Positions 35,400 to 43,029 of a stretch of DNA of 64,000 bases are shown here, in pieces (within the stretch, counting starts at the first letter, position 1; every line of letters starts with the position of its first letter). The DNA is taken from NCBI GenBank assembly GCA_018241505.1, contig JAFEDS010000015.1:62001-126000 (forward strand). Direction: 5' to 3'. The translations under genes were made by a program, and so were the position numbers. The notes under the pieces were generated by a model. That model was not told where the DNA came from and did no database searches. It worked only from the letters and a program-made list of their open reading frames with translations. Origin of the DNA: Pseudomonadota bacterium. Its GTDB lineage: Bacteria > Pseudomonadota > Gammaproteobacteria > Steroidobacterales > Steroidobacteraceae.

Positions 35400-36086
35400 A
35401 TGTACATAAGCGACCAATTGGGACAGCGCGCGCGCGAAACTCCATTCCCGCCGACTGCACGACAGGAGCAGCGGGTCACCGGGCGACATACCTTCCGCGC
35501 GCGCGAGCAGATTGCGAACAGCGTTGGCGCTGGTGCAGGCGCTCACATTGTCCTGAGCGGAATGCTGTCCCGATACACGCTGACGCCGGATGGGCGGAGA
35601 CAATTCACCGCGCTGCTGTTGCCGGGAGATGTGATTGGATTCGAGTCAGTACTGAACCTCAAATGTGCGGACAGCACTATCGCTCTGACCGACAGTGTGT
35701 GCAAGCCGCTCACGTCGACTGACCTGGCAGAATCCGACACCTGGATGCAGGTGTGGGATGCAATTGAAAGACAGACGCTCGCGGCGAGCGACTGGACGTT
35801 GAATATCGGAACGCGGCCCGCCCTGCAGCGCCTCGCCTATTTCTTTCATGACACGTTGACTCGCATGCGCGCGCTCGGTGTCGTCGGCGCCGGCACTCGC
35901 TGTCAATTGCCACTGACGCAAATGGAGCTTGCGGACTTCCTCGCGCTGACGCCGGTGCATATCAACCGCTGCCTCTCTGTTCTTCGGTGCAACGGGATTG
36001 CAACGTTTCGCAGTGGCAGTCTCTACGTACCGAATCTCCAGGAGCTGTGGCGAGTGGCACAATTCGAGGCGGAGATGCCGCTTTGA
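35400..36086 (+). CDS. Crp/Fnr family transcriptional regulator (paralogue 3)
   Basis: The protein has 228 residues. The sensor barrel is shortened at the N-terminus and includes LLPGDVIGFESV. The winged helix contains QMELADFLALTPVHINRCLS, with the V-H-I-N-R recognition helix of the group. AGGAGG precedes the start. The gene ends within the start of a second Crp/Fnr gene (TTGA overlap), so the two regulators are made together. Lack of the usual N-terminal residues suggests a divergent effector site. Confidence 0.88.
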   Translation: MYISDQLGQRARETPFPPTARQEQRVTGRHTFRAREQIANSVGAGAGAHIVLSGMLSRYTLTPDGRRQFTALLLPGDVIGFESVLNLKCADSTIALTDSVCKPLTSTDLAESDTWMQVWDAIERQTLAASDWTLNIGTRPALQRLAYFFHDTLTRMRALGVVGAGTRCQLPLTQMELADFLALTPVHINRCLSVLRCNGIATFRSGSLYVPNLQELWRVAQFEAEMPL

Positions 36087-36802
36087 ATTGCTTCATGCGC
36101 AGGCTGGAAAACCATGCCACCTTGTCAGAGGCGGAAAAGGGTGTGTTGCGCCATGCGCTCAGCTCTCGCCAGCTCCACAAACAGAGCCGAGCGTCGATCG
36201 CTACCCGCCACCCCGCCGACGGCCTTACGATCATTCTCGCAGGCTTCGCCTACCGGTATCAGTTGCTTGCTGTCGGGCGACGACACATTTCAGGGTACTT
36301 TGTCGCGGGAGACCTCTGTACCCTGCGACAATCTTCCCTGAGTCGTTCCGATTATTACATTGGAACGCTCGGCCCCACCGAAACTGCAATTCTCTCTCCG
36401 GGCGACATACTCAGTGAGCCGGAACGTCATCCCAATCTCACCCGGGCTTTGTGGTGCGCGATGCTTGCGGAGCAGTCGATCGCTCGCGAATGGATCTCAA
36501 ATGTCGGACCGCGCACCGCGTATGAGCGCGTGGCGCACCTCTTTTGCGAAATGTTCGTACGCCTGCAGTGGGTCGGACTGACGCGGCAGGAGCGCTGTAG
36601 CCTGCCGCTCACACAGCGCGACCTGGCGGATGCACTGTCACTTTCCGCGGTGCACGTGAACCGGGTGTTGCGCCAGATGCGCCTGGATGGGCTGCTGACA
36701 TTCCATCGGGGGCTGCTCATCATCCCGGATTTGGCCGCACTACGTATTGCGGCGGGTTTCGATTCAACCTACCTGCATCCGCCCACCACCGTCCCGATCT
36801 GA
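36083..36802 (+). CDS. Crp/Fnr family transcriptional regulator (paralogue 4)
   Basis: The protein has 239 residues from a TTG at 36083 that overlaps the previous stop; the resulting start MNCFMRRLENHATLS matches the usual family opening. The ATG at 36095 is the conservative alternative. The barrel has GYFVAGDLCTLRQ and the helix-turn-helix LTQRDLADALSLSAVHVNRV. It is closely similar to paralogue 2 over the C-terminal half. The pair with paralogue 3 could act as homo- or heterodimers on the same palindromes. Confidence 0.88.
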   Translation: MNCFMRRLENHATLSEAEKGVLRHALSSRQLHKQSRASIATRHPADGLTIILAGFAYRYQLLAVGRRHISGYFVAGDLCTLRQSSLSRSDYYIGTLGPTETAILSPGDILSEPERHPNLTRALWCAMLAEQSIAREWISNVGPRTAYERVAHLFCEMFVRLQWVGLTRQERCSLPLTQRDLADALSLSAVHVNRVLRQMRLDGLLTFHRGLLIIPDLAALRIAAGFDSTYLHPPTTVPI

Positions 36803-36865
36803 GAGCCCCGTTTCAGTTGCCGGAGCGGCGAGGCTGGCGGTGCAGCGCGAAGCGGGCCGAGTCCA

Positions 36866-37477
36866 TTAGGGGCCGCTCGGGCGAGGGTTCGCTCCCGCAG
36901 CGGCCCGAGAGGCGCCGGTATTCAGCGCGCCGTCGCCCGCCTGGCCGGGGCCGCGAACATACCGGTCGAACTCCTCCTTGAAACGCTGGGTCAAGCGGGA
37001 TTGATCGGGCGCGGGCAAATCCTTCAAATCCAGGAAGCGATCGTTTTCCTCCTCATACATATGGTGTGCGACAGCGCCCCGGATGTGCTCGAGCTTGTCC
37101 ACGTATTCCTGGCTCATGGGATCGAGGTATTCCAGCTCGCCCATGTTGGCTTTGGCGCCCGCCTGCTCGGTGTAGCCCATCATGCCGTGGGACTTGTGGC
37201 CGAAGCGCACCAGGGCGGGATAGATGACAGACTCTTCCGCATTGGAATGGCCCGTCAGCAGAATCGCGAGCCGCTTCTGTGCCGCGAGGCGCGACTGGGC
37301 ATCGGGCGCCGTCCCAACATCGGCGAATGCCGTTTCAATCTGCATGTGATGTTCGAGGACGATGGCGAGCCAGTCACCCTCTCCTGCCGCAGCCAACGCT
37401 TTGGCTCTGGCTTTGCGCCGGGATTCTTCGCTCTCGGGCGGTGTAACCGCGGCAACCACCTTATCGACAATTGACAT
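36866..37477 (-). CDS. Hemerythrin HHE domain protein
   Basis: The protein has 203 residues. Metal-ligand segments are visible: VLEHHMQIETAF (about residue 41-52), LTGHSNAEESVIYPAL and HHMYEEENDRFLDLK. The N-terminal region is charged and the tail is glycine/alanine rich, without a signal peptide, so it is cytoplasmic. Possible roles are oxygen or NO sensing, or iron storage. A perfect ATAAC-N4-GTTAT palindrome lies 62 bp upstream, and a separate 12-bp palindrome (TCTCACGTGAGA) between it and the gene. Confidence 0.9.
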   Translation of the reverse strand: MSIVDKVVAAVTPPESEESRRKARAKALAAAGEGDWLAIVLEHHMQIETAFADVGTAPDAQSRLAAQKRLAILLTGHSNAEESVIYPALVRFGHKSHGMMGYTEQAGAKANMGELEYLDPMSQEYVDKLEHIRGAVAHHMYEEENDRFLDLKDLPAPDQSRLTQRFKEEFDRYVRGPGQAGDGALNTGASRAAAGANPRPSGP

Positions 37478-37514
37478 GATCGCTCCTGCTGTGTTGGTCG
37501 GTCAGCAGCGAGCG

Positions 37515-37526
37515 TCTCACGTGAGA
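37515..37526. promoter_or_regulatory. 12-bp palindrome in hemerythrin promoter
   Basis: TCTCACGTGAGA is perfectly palindromic, 37 bp before the hemerythrin start. It may be a second operator. Confidence 0.3.
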
Positions 37527-37539
37527 GGTTCTCTACACG

Positions 37540-37553
37540 ATAACCTGCGTTAT
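37540..37553. promoter_or_regulatory. Perfect ATAAC-N4-GTTAT palindrome
   Basis: ATAACCTGCGTTAT lies 62 bp upstream of the hemerythrin gene. It is a perfect inverted repeat with the same CTGC core as other copies. Confidence 0.5.
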
Positions 37554-37564
37554 ATGGCGCCCGA

Positions 37565-37834
37565 TCAATGGGCGGACTCGCGGCTCACCAGCTTGGAGAA
37601 CATTGAATCTTCCTCATAGACGAGCGCCAGTGAGCGCTTTTCAAACTCCTGGAAAAACTCGCCCCAGGAAATCTCCTCGAGGTTGCCGTGTTCCGACTGC
37701 TTCGATTTGGGGAACATGATGCGAATGATGCCGACGTCGCTCTGCTGGTGAGTGCTGGCGACAGCGGCGGGCTTGCCGCCGTGGCGCTCGGCCCAACGCT
37801 GTATCCTCTTGTGATCGGTGGTGACGGTGCTCAT
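37565..37834 (-). CDS. Conserved hypothetical protein
   Basis: The protein has 89 residues from the ATG at 37834 (MSTVTTDHKRIQRWAERHGG); an ATG at 37846 is possible. The fold looks alpha/beta with DVGIIRIMFP, LEEISWGEFFQEFEKR and LALVYEEDS. The pattern W-A-E-x-x-G-G-K-P-A-A-V then I-R-I-x-F is a recurring small protein family of unknown function found near stress genes in proteobacteria. Confidence 0.75.
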   Translation of the reverse strand: MSTVTTDHKRIQRWAERHGGKPAAVASTHQQSDVGIIRIMFPKSKQSEHGNLEEISWGEFFQEFEKRSLALVYEEDSMFSKLVSRESAH

Positions 37835-37942
37835 GTTGATATCCATTTGGCGGCTCGGTAGGTAGAAGAGCCTGCGAGCAATGCACGTGCCCCCGCCCCG
37901 CTGGCGCCCCGCGTTGGTCACGGGCTCTGGCGCGCGCCGAAG

Positions 37943-38230
37943 TTAAGGGGCACCGACCAGGCTGAGCTGGCGCTTCTCGGCCTCATCGAACCAGAATTGA
38001 GCGCATTGCGGATGCATGGCGACACGCAGATTGAGCCGTGTGCCCACGGCGCTACCCAGCAACGTCAAGCGAATCTGGCCATTCGGGATGTCAGTTTCAC
38101 AACAAGCGCAACATGTTGCATCGCCACAGCCGCCGGAGACTGTCAATCCCGCCAATAGTGGCAGCTTTCCAACATTGAGAGCGCGTCTAATCCGATCACG
38201 TAGCAGCTCTGCTGTCAGTTCGGCGTCCAT
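37943..38230 (-). CDS. Cysteine-rich small protein
   Basis: The protein has 95 residues from the ATG at 38230 (MDAELTAELLRD). Its distinctive feature is the cluster GGCGDATCCACCETDIP (six residues from Gly to Cys, four closely spaced cysteines after it) followed by a histidine/cysteine pair in AMHPQCAQFW. It is a candidate zinc or iron-sulphur binding protein. I do not recognise a family name. A copy of the recurring palindrome lies 69 bp upstream. Confidence 0.75.
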   Translation of the reverse strand: MDAELTAELLRDRIRRALNVGKLPLLAGLTVSGGCGDATCCACCETDIPNGQIRLTLLGSAVGTRLNLRVAMHPQCAQFWFDEAEKRQLSLVGAP

Positions 38231-38299
38231 AATTCTTGTTCCTGCGTTGCTGTTCTGAAGCTGTGCCGCGCACATTATCCGGGGCGGGCGGTGCCCGCA

Positions 38300-38313
38300 C
38301 TAACATGTGACAT
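38300..38313. promoter_or_regulatory. TAAC-N4-GTTA-type site (weak)
   Basis: CTAAC-ATGT-GACAT lies 69 bp before the cysteine-rich gene and 84 bp before the divergent gene at 38398. The right half is degraded. Confidence 0.3.
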
Positions 38314-38397
38314 ACCCGGAAACGTGGAAAGCGCGTATATCTGCGGCAGAATAAACAATTGTCCGCGGCCCTTTCCAACAAGCAGAAAAGTACCGCC

Positions 38398-38976
38398 ATG
38401 AAAAGCGACCCAGCACTGGACCAAAGCCTCGCACCGCTCATGCCGTTCTCGCGACGGCGGGCGCTGCATCGAGCCCTCGACAGCAACCCGTGTTTGAAAA
38501 GATTTCTCGAGTCAGCCAGGCGAGGCCCCGATCACTTCGCGTATGGGTTGATCGCGAGCGTGCAATCGCTGACGCGGTACCATCGCGACCCGGAGTATCG
38601 CCGTTACGTGCAGCAGGCTCAGCTCGTATTGCCGGCTGAGAGGGCGACCGCGTGGCTGATTCGGCAGATGTTTGGCGTACGGCTGCCTATCTGTTCCCCA
38701 CCTTCGGCGGCAAGTATGCTGTTGCATATTTCGCGTCCGGTCGATCGAATCCTATGCGTGGGGCCCGCACCGGGCGGTGACGCATGCTCGAGCTCGCGGA
38801 ACGTACGACACTATCGAGGCCACGGGCTTGCCGGCTGTATTGATTTTATTGAAGCGAACGAGCCGTTTCACTTTTGCCTGTTGACACTGAGCTCACCGGA
38901 CCAGGAGCTCGTTGCCAACGAGGTGTTGAGGAGAGGACGCGCCAGAGGACTGGCATTGTGCGTGGGCCCCACGTGA
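38398..38976 (+). CDS. Divergent WecG/TagA-like protein
   Basis: The protein has 192 residues from the ATG at 38398. The order LVLPAERATAWLIRQMFGVR, LPICSPPSAASMLLHI, VDRILCVGPAPGGDACSSSR, then FIEANEPFHFCLLTLSSPDQ and LALCVG parallels WecG/TagA/CpsF glycosyltransferases (donor-site aspartate loop, then a P-K-Q-E-like segment, here SPDQELVAN). Several family residues are absent and the protein stops just after the equivalent of the I-G-V-G motif. It may be a degenerate or non-catalytic member. Confidence 0.5.
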   Translation: MKSDPALDQSLAPLMPFSRRRALHRALDSNPCLKRFLESARRGPDHFAYGLIASVQSLTRYHRDPEYRRYVQQAQLVLPAERATAWLIRQMFGVRLPICSPPSAASMLLHISRPVDRILCVGPAPGGDACSSSRNVRHYRGHGLAGCIDFIEANEPFHFCLLTLSSPDQELVANEVLRRGRARGLALCVGPT

Positions 38977-39080
38977 AGGATCGTCGACGCAACGCGGCCC
39001 GTCGGGCGCAGGGAGTTGAAAGTAAGGCGAAAGGGGAGTGAAAGGTGGCCGTAGGCAGTTGAAGCGCGGTCGGGCGATGG

Positions 39081-39659
39081 TCAACCGCCGCCGGGCGGGA
39101 ACCTCGCCAGCACGGCCGCGACGGCCGTGCGAATCGGCTCTTCGGAATTCTGGATATCGCTGCGATTGAGCTCCTTCTTGGCCCAGCCGTGCCAGACGGG
39201 GCGATGGGTCTTGGCATCGAAGATATCGATCGACAAGGTGCCCTCGCGGTACTGGCGTACATCCAGGTTATTGCCCCAGTACTGACCGCCCCACCAGCCG
39301 CGGCGGCCCCAGCCCCAGCCCGTACCGAAGTACGGATCCGGATAGGCATTCACATCGGTGCGCTCCTTGGAACCGATCGTGAAGTCAACGCTGAAATCGG
39401 CCGTCGACGCATCCGTTGCCTGTTGATAGCCCTTGCGAATCAACTCCGCGCGGATCGCGTCGTCGGCGCGCGTAACCACGAGCGGGTTGTGCACGTCTTG
39501 ATGGGCTCGCTGCATCACAGAGAAAGTGTGGTACCCGGCGAAAGAGGCGTCGCGATCGTAATCGCTTCCCACACTCAGGGTGGTACAGGCGGCCAGGGCG
39601 GACAGACACAGGGTGACGGAAATCAGCCACAACGCAGTCAGGGATGATCGATAGCTCAC
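39081..39659 (-). CDS. DUF4136 lipoprotein
   Basis: The protein has 192 residues. The signal peptide ends in the lipobox LSALAAC (C25), so it is a lipoprotein. The DUF4136 domain follows: VGSDYDRDASFAGYHTFSVM, YQQATDASTADFSVDFTIGS, a glycine/tryptophan-rich loop (YFGTGWGWGRRGWWGG), and TLSIDIFDAKTHRPVWHGWA. DUF4136 proteins are outer-membrane lipoproteins of unknown function. A recurring palindrome lies 71 bp upstream, shared with the divergent PQQ dehydrogenase. Confidence 0.9.
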   Translation of the reverse strand: MSYRSSLTALWLISVTLCLSALAACTTLSVGSDYDRDASFAGYHTFSVMQRAHQDVHNPLVVTRADDAIRAELIRKGYQQATDASTADFSVDFTIGSKERTDVNAYPDPYFGTGWGWGRRGWWGGQYWGNNLDVRQYREGTLSIDIFDAKTHRPVWHGWAKKELNRSDIQNSEEPIRTAVAAVLARFPPGGG

Positions 39660-39730
39660 GGCAACTCCTTTTCTCGCCTGGATCGCAGCAAGGGCTGTTC
39701 CGTTCGTGCCCTGCGGATGACGTCCCGGGT

Positions 39731-39744
39731 CTAACGCAGGTTAA
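39731..39744. promoter_or_regulatory. TAAC-N4-GTTA palindrome before PQQ-oxidase operon
   Basis: CTAAC-GCAG-GTTAA lies between the DUF4136 gene (71 bp) and the divergent PQQ dehydrogenase (45 bp). It links the alcohol-respiration operon to the regulon of the stress genes. Confidence 0.5.
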
Positions 39745-39789
39745 CCTATTTAATGTTTAAAGTTGGTTTCAGATGGTTAAGATTCGGAC

Positions 39790-41553
39790 GTGAGTACGCG
39801 CCGCCTCTCATGGGCCATCTGCACCTTCCTGGCCGTCGCCTTTGCAAAGGCTCAGGCGCAGTCATCACCAGGCGAGTGGACAATACCCGCCCGTGACTAT
39901 GCCAACACCCGCTTCAGCGAGCTGAAGCAGCTCGACAGCGGCAACGTGGCACGCCTCGCGCTCAGCTTTACGTTCTCCAGCGGTGTGTTGAGAGGACACG
40001 AGGCGGCGCCGATCGTGGCAGAGAACACGATGTTCATTGTGACGCCGTATCCCAACGTGCTGTATGCGTTGGACCTGACCCGGCCGGGTGCACCGCTGAA
40101 ATGGAGATTTCAACCGAAGCCGGTGCCCGCGTCCCAGGGCGTCGCGTGTTGCGATGTAGTGAATCGGGGTGCCGCGTACTCGGCCGGCAAAGTGTTCTTC
40201 AATACTCTGGACGGTCAAACCGTAGCCGTTGATGCCCACACCGGCGCGGAACTGTGGCGCGTACATCTGGGCAACATCAACAAAGGAGAGTCGATGACCA
40301 TGGCACCGCTCGTGGTCAAGGGCAAGGTATTGGTAGGTAACAGCGGCGGCGAGTTCGGGGTGCGGGGGTGGCTGACCGCACTGGATGCGAGCTCCGGGAA
40401 GTTGCTTTGGCGTGCTTACAGTACGGGACCCGACTCCGAAGTGCTCATCGGCCCGGACTTTCATCCCTTCTATTCACAGGATCGCGGCACCGACCTGGGC
40501 AAAACGAGCTGGCCGGGAGATGCGTGGCAGCGGGGCGGCGGTACGGTTTGGGGCTGGATCTCCTACGATCCAGAGCTGAATCTCATCTACTACGGAACTG
40601 GAAATCCGGGGCCATGGAACGCCGAGCAGCGAGCCGGTGACAACCGCTGGACCGCAGGGATCTTCGCCCGGGATTTGGACACCGGCCAGGCGCGTTGGTT
40701 CTACGAGATGAGCCCGCACGACCTGTTTGATTACGACGGGGTCAACGAGTGCATTCTGCTCAACCTGAGCGTGAATGGAGCCACCCGCAAGGTGTTGGCC
40801 CATCCGGACCGCAATGGATATCTCTATCTGATTGATCGGGTCAGTGGCGAGGTACTGTCGGCCAAAGCGTTTGTCAACGTCAACACCATCAGCTCGGTTG
40901 ATCTGCAGACAGGTCGTCCGCAGTACGTGGAGGCCAAGCGGCCGATTCCGGGTACTACGATCCATGGTATTTGTCCGCACGCCGCGGGCGGAAAGGACTG
41001 GCAGCCTTCGGCGTATTCACCGCTCACTCATCTCATCTACATACCGCATCAGAACCTGTGTCAGGACGAAGAGGCACGGCCGGCCAACTACATCGCCGGC
41101 ACCCCGTATGTCGGCGCGAATGTCAAGATGTTTGCCGGCGCGGGCGGTTATAGGGGAGCTGTGACAGCGTGGGATCCGAGTGCCGGCAAGTCGGTTTGGG
41201 AAGTCCACGAAGATTTTCCTGTCTGGAGTGGAGCGCTCGCCACTGCAGGGAAACTGGTGTTCTACGGAACCATGGATGGCTGGTTCAAGGCACTGGATGC
41301 TGACACGGGGAAGCTGCTTTGGAGCTTCAAAGTGGGCTCTGGAATCATCGGACAGCCAACCACATATCAAGGGCCTGACGGCAAACAGTACGTGGCCGTC
41401 CTGGCAGGCGTGGGCGGTTGGGCCGGCGGTGTCGTGAGCGGGAAGCTGGACACACGCGATGACAGTGCAGGCAACGGTTGGGGCAGTGCAATGGGTGATT
41501 TGCCGAAGCATACCAACCTCGGCGGGATGATATATGCGTTCGCGCTGCCGTGA
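39790..41553 (+). CDS. PQQ-dependent alcohol dehydrogenase, lanthanide-type active site
   Basis: The protein has 587 residues with a GTG start and a signal (TFLAVAFAKAQAQ). It is an eight-bladed beta-propeller quinoprotein with W-docking motifs (for example GKLLWRAY and GKLLWSFK). The vicinal disulphide cysteines C120-C121 (GVACCDV) and metal ligands E188 (GGEFG), N272 (GNPGPWN), D314 and the extra D316 (HDLFDYDGVNE) are seen. In XoxF enzymes that second Asp coordinates a lanthanide; calcium MxaF enzymes have Ala there. It is periplasmic, with electrons going to the cytochrome c encoded next. The substrate is an alcohol, not defined further. Confidence 0.9.
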   Translation: MSTRRLSWAICTFLAVAFAKAQAQSSPGEWTIPARDYANTRFSELKQLDSGNVARLALSFTFSSGVLRGHEAAPIVAENTMFIVTPYPNVLYALDLTRPGAPLKWRFQPKPVPASQGVACCDVVNRGAAYSAGKVFFNTLDGQTVAVDAHTGAELWRVHLGNINKGESMTMAPLVVKGKVLVGNSGGEFGVRGWLTALDASSGKLLWRAYSTGPDSEVLIGPDFHPFYSQDRGTDLGKTSWPGDAWQRGGGTVWGWISYDPELNLIYYGTGNPGPWNAEQRAGDNRWTAGIFARDLDTGQARWFYEMSPHDLFDYDGVNECILLNLSVNGATRKVLAHPDRNGYLYLIDRVSGEVLSAKAFVNVNTISSVDLQTGRPQYVEAKRPIPGTTIHGICPHAAGGKDWQPSAYSPLTHLIYIPHQNLCQDEEARPANYIAGTPYVGANVKMFAGAGGYRGAVTAWDPSAGKSVWEVHEDFPVWSGALATAGKLVFYGTMDGWFKALDADTGKLLWSFKVGSGIIGQPTTYQGPDGKQYVAVLAGVGGWAGGVVSGKLDTRDDSAGNGWGSAMGDLPKHTNLGGMIYAFALP

Positions 41554-42088
41554 GACCGTCGCCGCAGTGATGGTGGCGGTCGCGGGGCTCACTGGATGCA
41601 CCCGGGAACACCGGGAGCTCAGCGACGAGCCGCCCGCAACAGGGCCCATCATCGGGCGTGTTACATCGGCTGAGAATGGGGTCGGACTGACGGCGGCCCA
41701 ATTTGCCCGGATGTATCAAGACAATGCCTACGCCATGTCGCAGGGAAAGCATCTGTTTGAATGGTTCAATTGTGTCGGCTGCCATGCGCACGGAGGCGGC
41801 GCAATCGGGCCGCCGCTGATGGACGCGGATTGGATTTACGGAAGCGATCCAAGCTCGATTTATCAGACGATCCTGGGCGGGCGACCGAATGGGATGCCCG
41901 CGTTTCGCGGACGCATTTCACAGACCCAGGCATGGGAACTGGTGGCCTATGTTCGCTCCTTGTCAGGCCAGGCTTCCAAATCCGCGTCGCCGTCGCGTTC
42001 GGACAGCCTGCAGGTGAAGGAGGCCGAGCAGTCACAACCTCGTCAACAGCCACGGCCGGGCGTACCGGCCTCCGCCCAACACCAATGA
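41534..42088 (+). CDS. Cytochrome c lipoprotein
   Basis: The protein has 184 residues. The start overlaps the PQQ dehydrogenase gene by 20 bp in another frame. A lipobox (GLTGC, C near residue 22) anchors it, and one c-type heme site CVGCH (about residue 80) is followed by a methionine ligand region (GMPAFRGRIS). The C-terminus is a polar proline-rich tail. It is the expected electron carrier from the PQQ dehydrogenase to the oxidase. The stop overlaps the subunit II start (ATGA). Confidence 0.88.
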   Translation: MRSRCRETVAAVMVAVAGLTGCTREHRELSDEPPATGPIIGRVTSAENGVGLTAAQFARMYQDNAYAMSQGKHLFEWFNCVGCHAHGGGAIGPPLMDADWIYGSDPSSIYQTILGGRPNGMPAFRGRISQTQAWELVAYVRSLSGQASKSASPSRSDSLQVKEAEQSQPRQQPRPGVPASAQHQ

Positions 42089-43029
42089 ATCACTCCGCTT
42101 TGCATCCCGCGGGATTGCACGCCGCGCAAATTGCTCACCTCGGGTGGATATTCCTCGCGGTGAGCTGTGTGGTATATGTGGTTGTGATCGGCATCCTGAT
42201 CGTGGTGCTCGTGCAGCGACGACGCCACGGCTCCGATCCAACCACCTTGAGCCGCGCCGAACGCCGCGCGTTGACGAGCGTGGGGATAGCAGTCGGTATC
42301 ACCACTGTGTTGGTCACATGTCTCGCCGTCAGTGAGTTCCTTACTCGCCGCACGCTGGAGCAGGATACAGGCGAGCCACTTCGCGTGCGGATCATCGGGC
42401 ACCAGTGGTGGTGGGAAGTGCAGTATCAATCGGACACCGCCGCAGGGCAGGTCCAGACCGCCAATGAATTGCATATTCCGGTAGGCAGGCCTGTGCAACT
42501 GCAAATGACCTCTCAGGACGTCATACACAGTTTCTGGGTGCCGAACCTGCAGGGAAAGCGCGACCTCATTCCTGGACATACTACCCACATCGTGCTCGTA
42601 GCCGACCAAGCCGGGCGGTACGAGGGGCAGTGCGCGGAGTTCTGCGGCTTCCAACATGCGAAGATGCGGATAGTGGTGGATGCGCAGAGGCCGGCCGACT
42701 TCGACGCATGGCGCCAGGCGCAACTGCAACCCGCGCGCGAGCCGGCAAGCGAGCAGGAGAAGCGGGGCAAGCAGGTGTTCGATAGCGGCACCTGTGTCAT
42801 GTGTCATTCAATTCAGGGGAGCCCGGCGGGCGGCACCATCGGACCTGATCTGACACACGTGGGCAGCCGTTCGTCCATCGCCGCCGGCGCGTTGCCTAAC
42901 ACGCCTCAGACTCTTGCGCTGTGGATCAGCAATCCTCCCGCAATCAAGCCGGGCACCACCATGCCGGCCGCGGCCCTCTCAGGCGAAGACCTGCTGTCTC
43001 TGGCGCTGTATCTCGAGAGTCTGAAATGA
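42085..43029 (+). CDS. Cytochrome c oxidase subunit II with fused cytochrome c (caa3 type)
   Basis: The protein has 314 residues from the ATG at 42085. Two N-terminal helices (IFLAVSCVVYVVVIGILIVV and VGIAVGITTVLVTCL) precede the cupredoxin domain. CuA ligands are complete: H148, C183, E185, C187, H191 and M194 (CAEFCGFQHAKM). A C-terminal cytochrome c domain carries the heme site C237-x-x-C240-H241 (CVMCH) and a GTTMPAA methionine. This caa3 architecture receives electrons directly from small cytochromes. It overlaps subunit I by ATGA. Confidence 0.95.
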   Translation: MNHSALHPAGLHAAQIAHLGWIFLAVSCVVYVVVIGILIVVLVQRRRHGSDPTTLSRAERRALTSVGIAVGITTVLVTCLAVSEFLTRRTLEQDTGEPLRVRIIGHQWWWEVQYQSDTAAGQVQTANELHIPVGRPVQLQMTSQDVIHSFWVPNLQGKRDLIPGHTTHIVLVADQAGRYEGQCAEFCGFQHAKMRIVVDAQRPADFDAWRQAQLQPAREPASEQEKRGKQVFDSGTCVMCHSIQGSPAGGTIGPDLTHVGSRSSIAAGALPNTPQTLALWISNPPAIKPGTTMPAAALSGEDLLSLALYLESLK

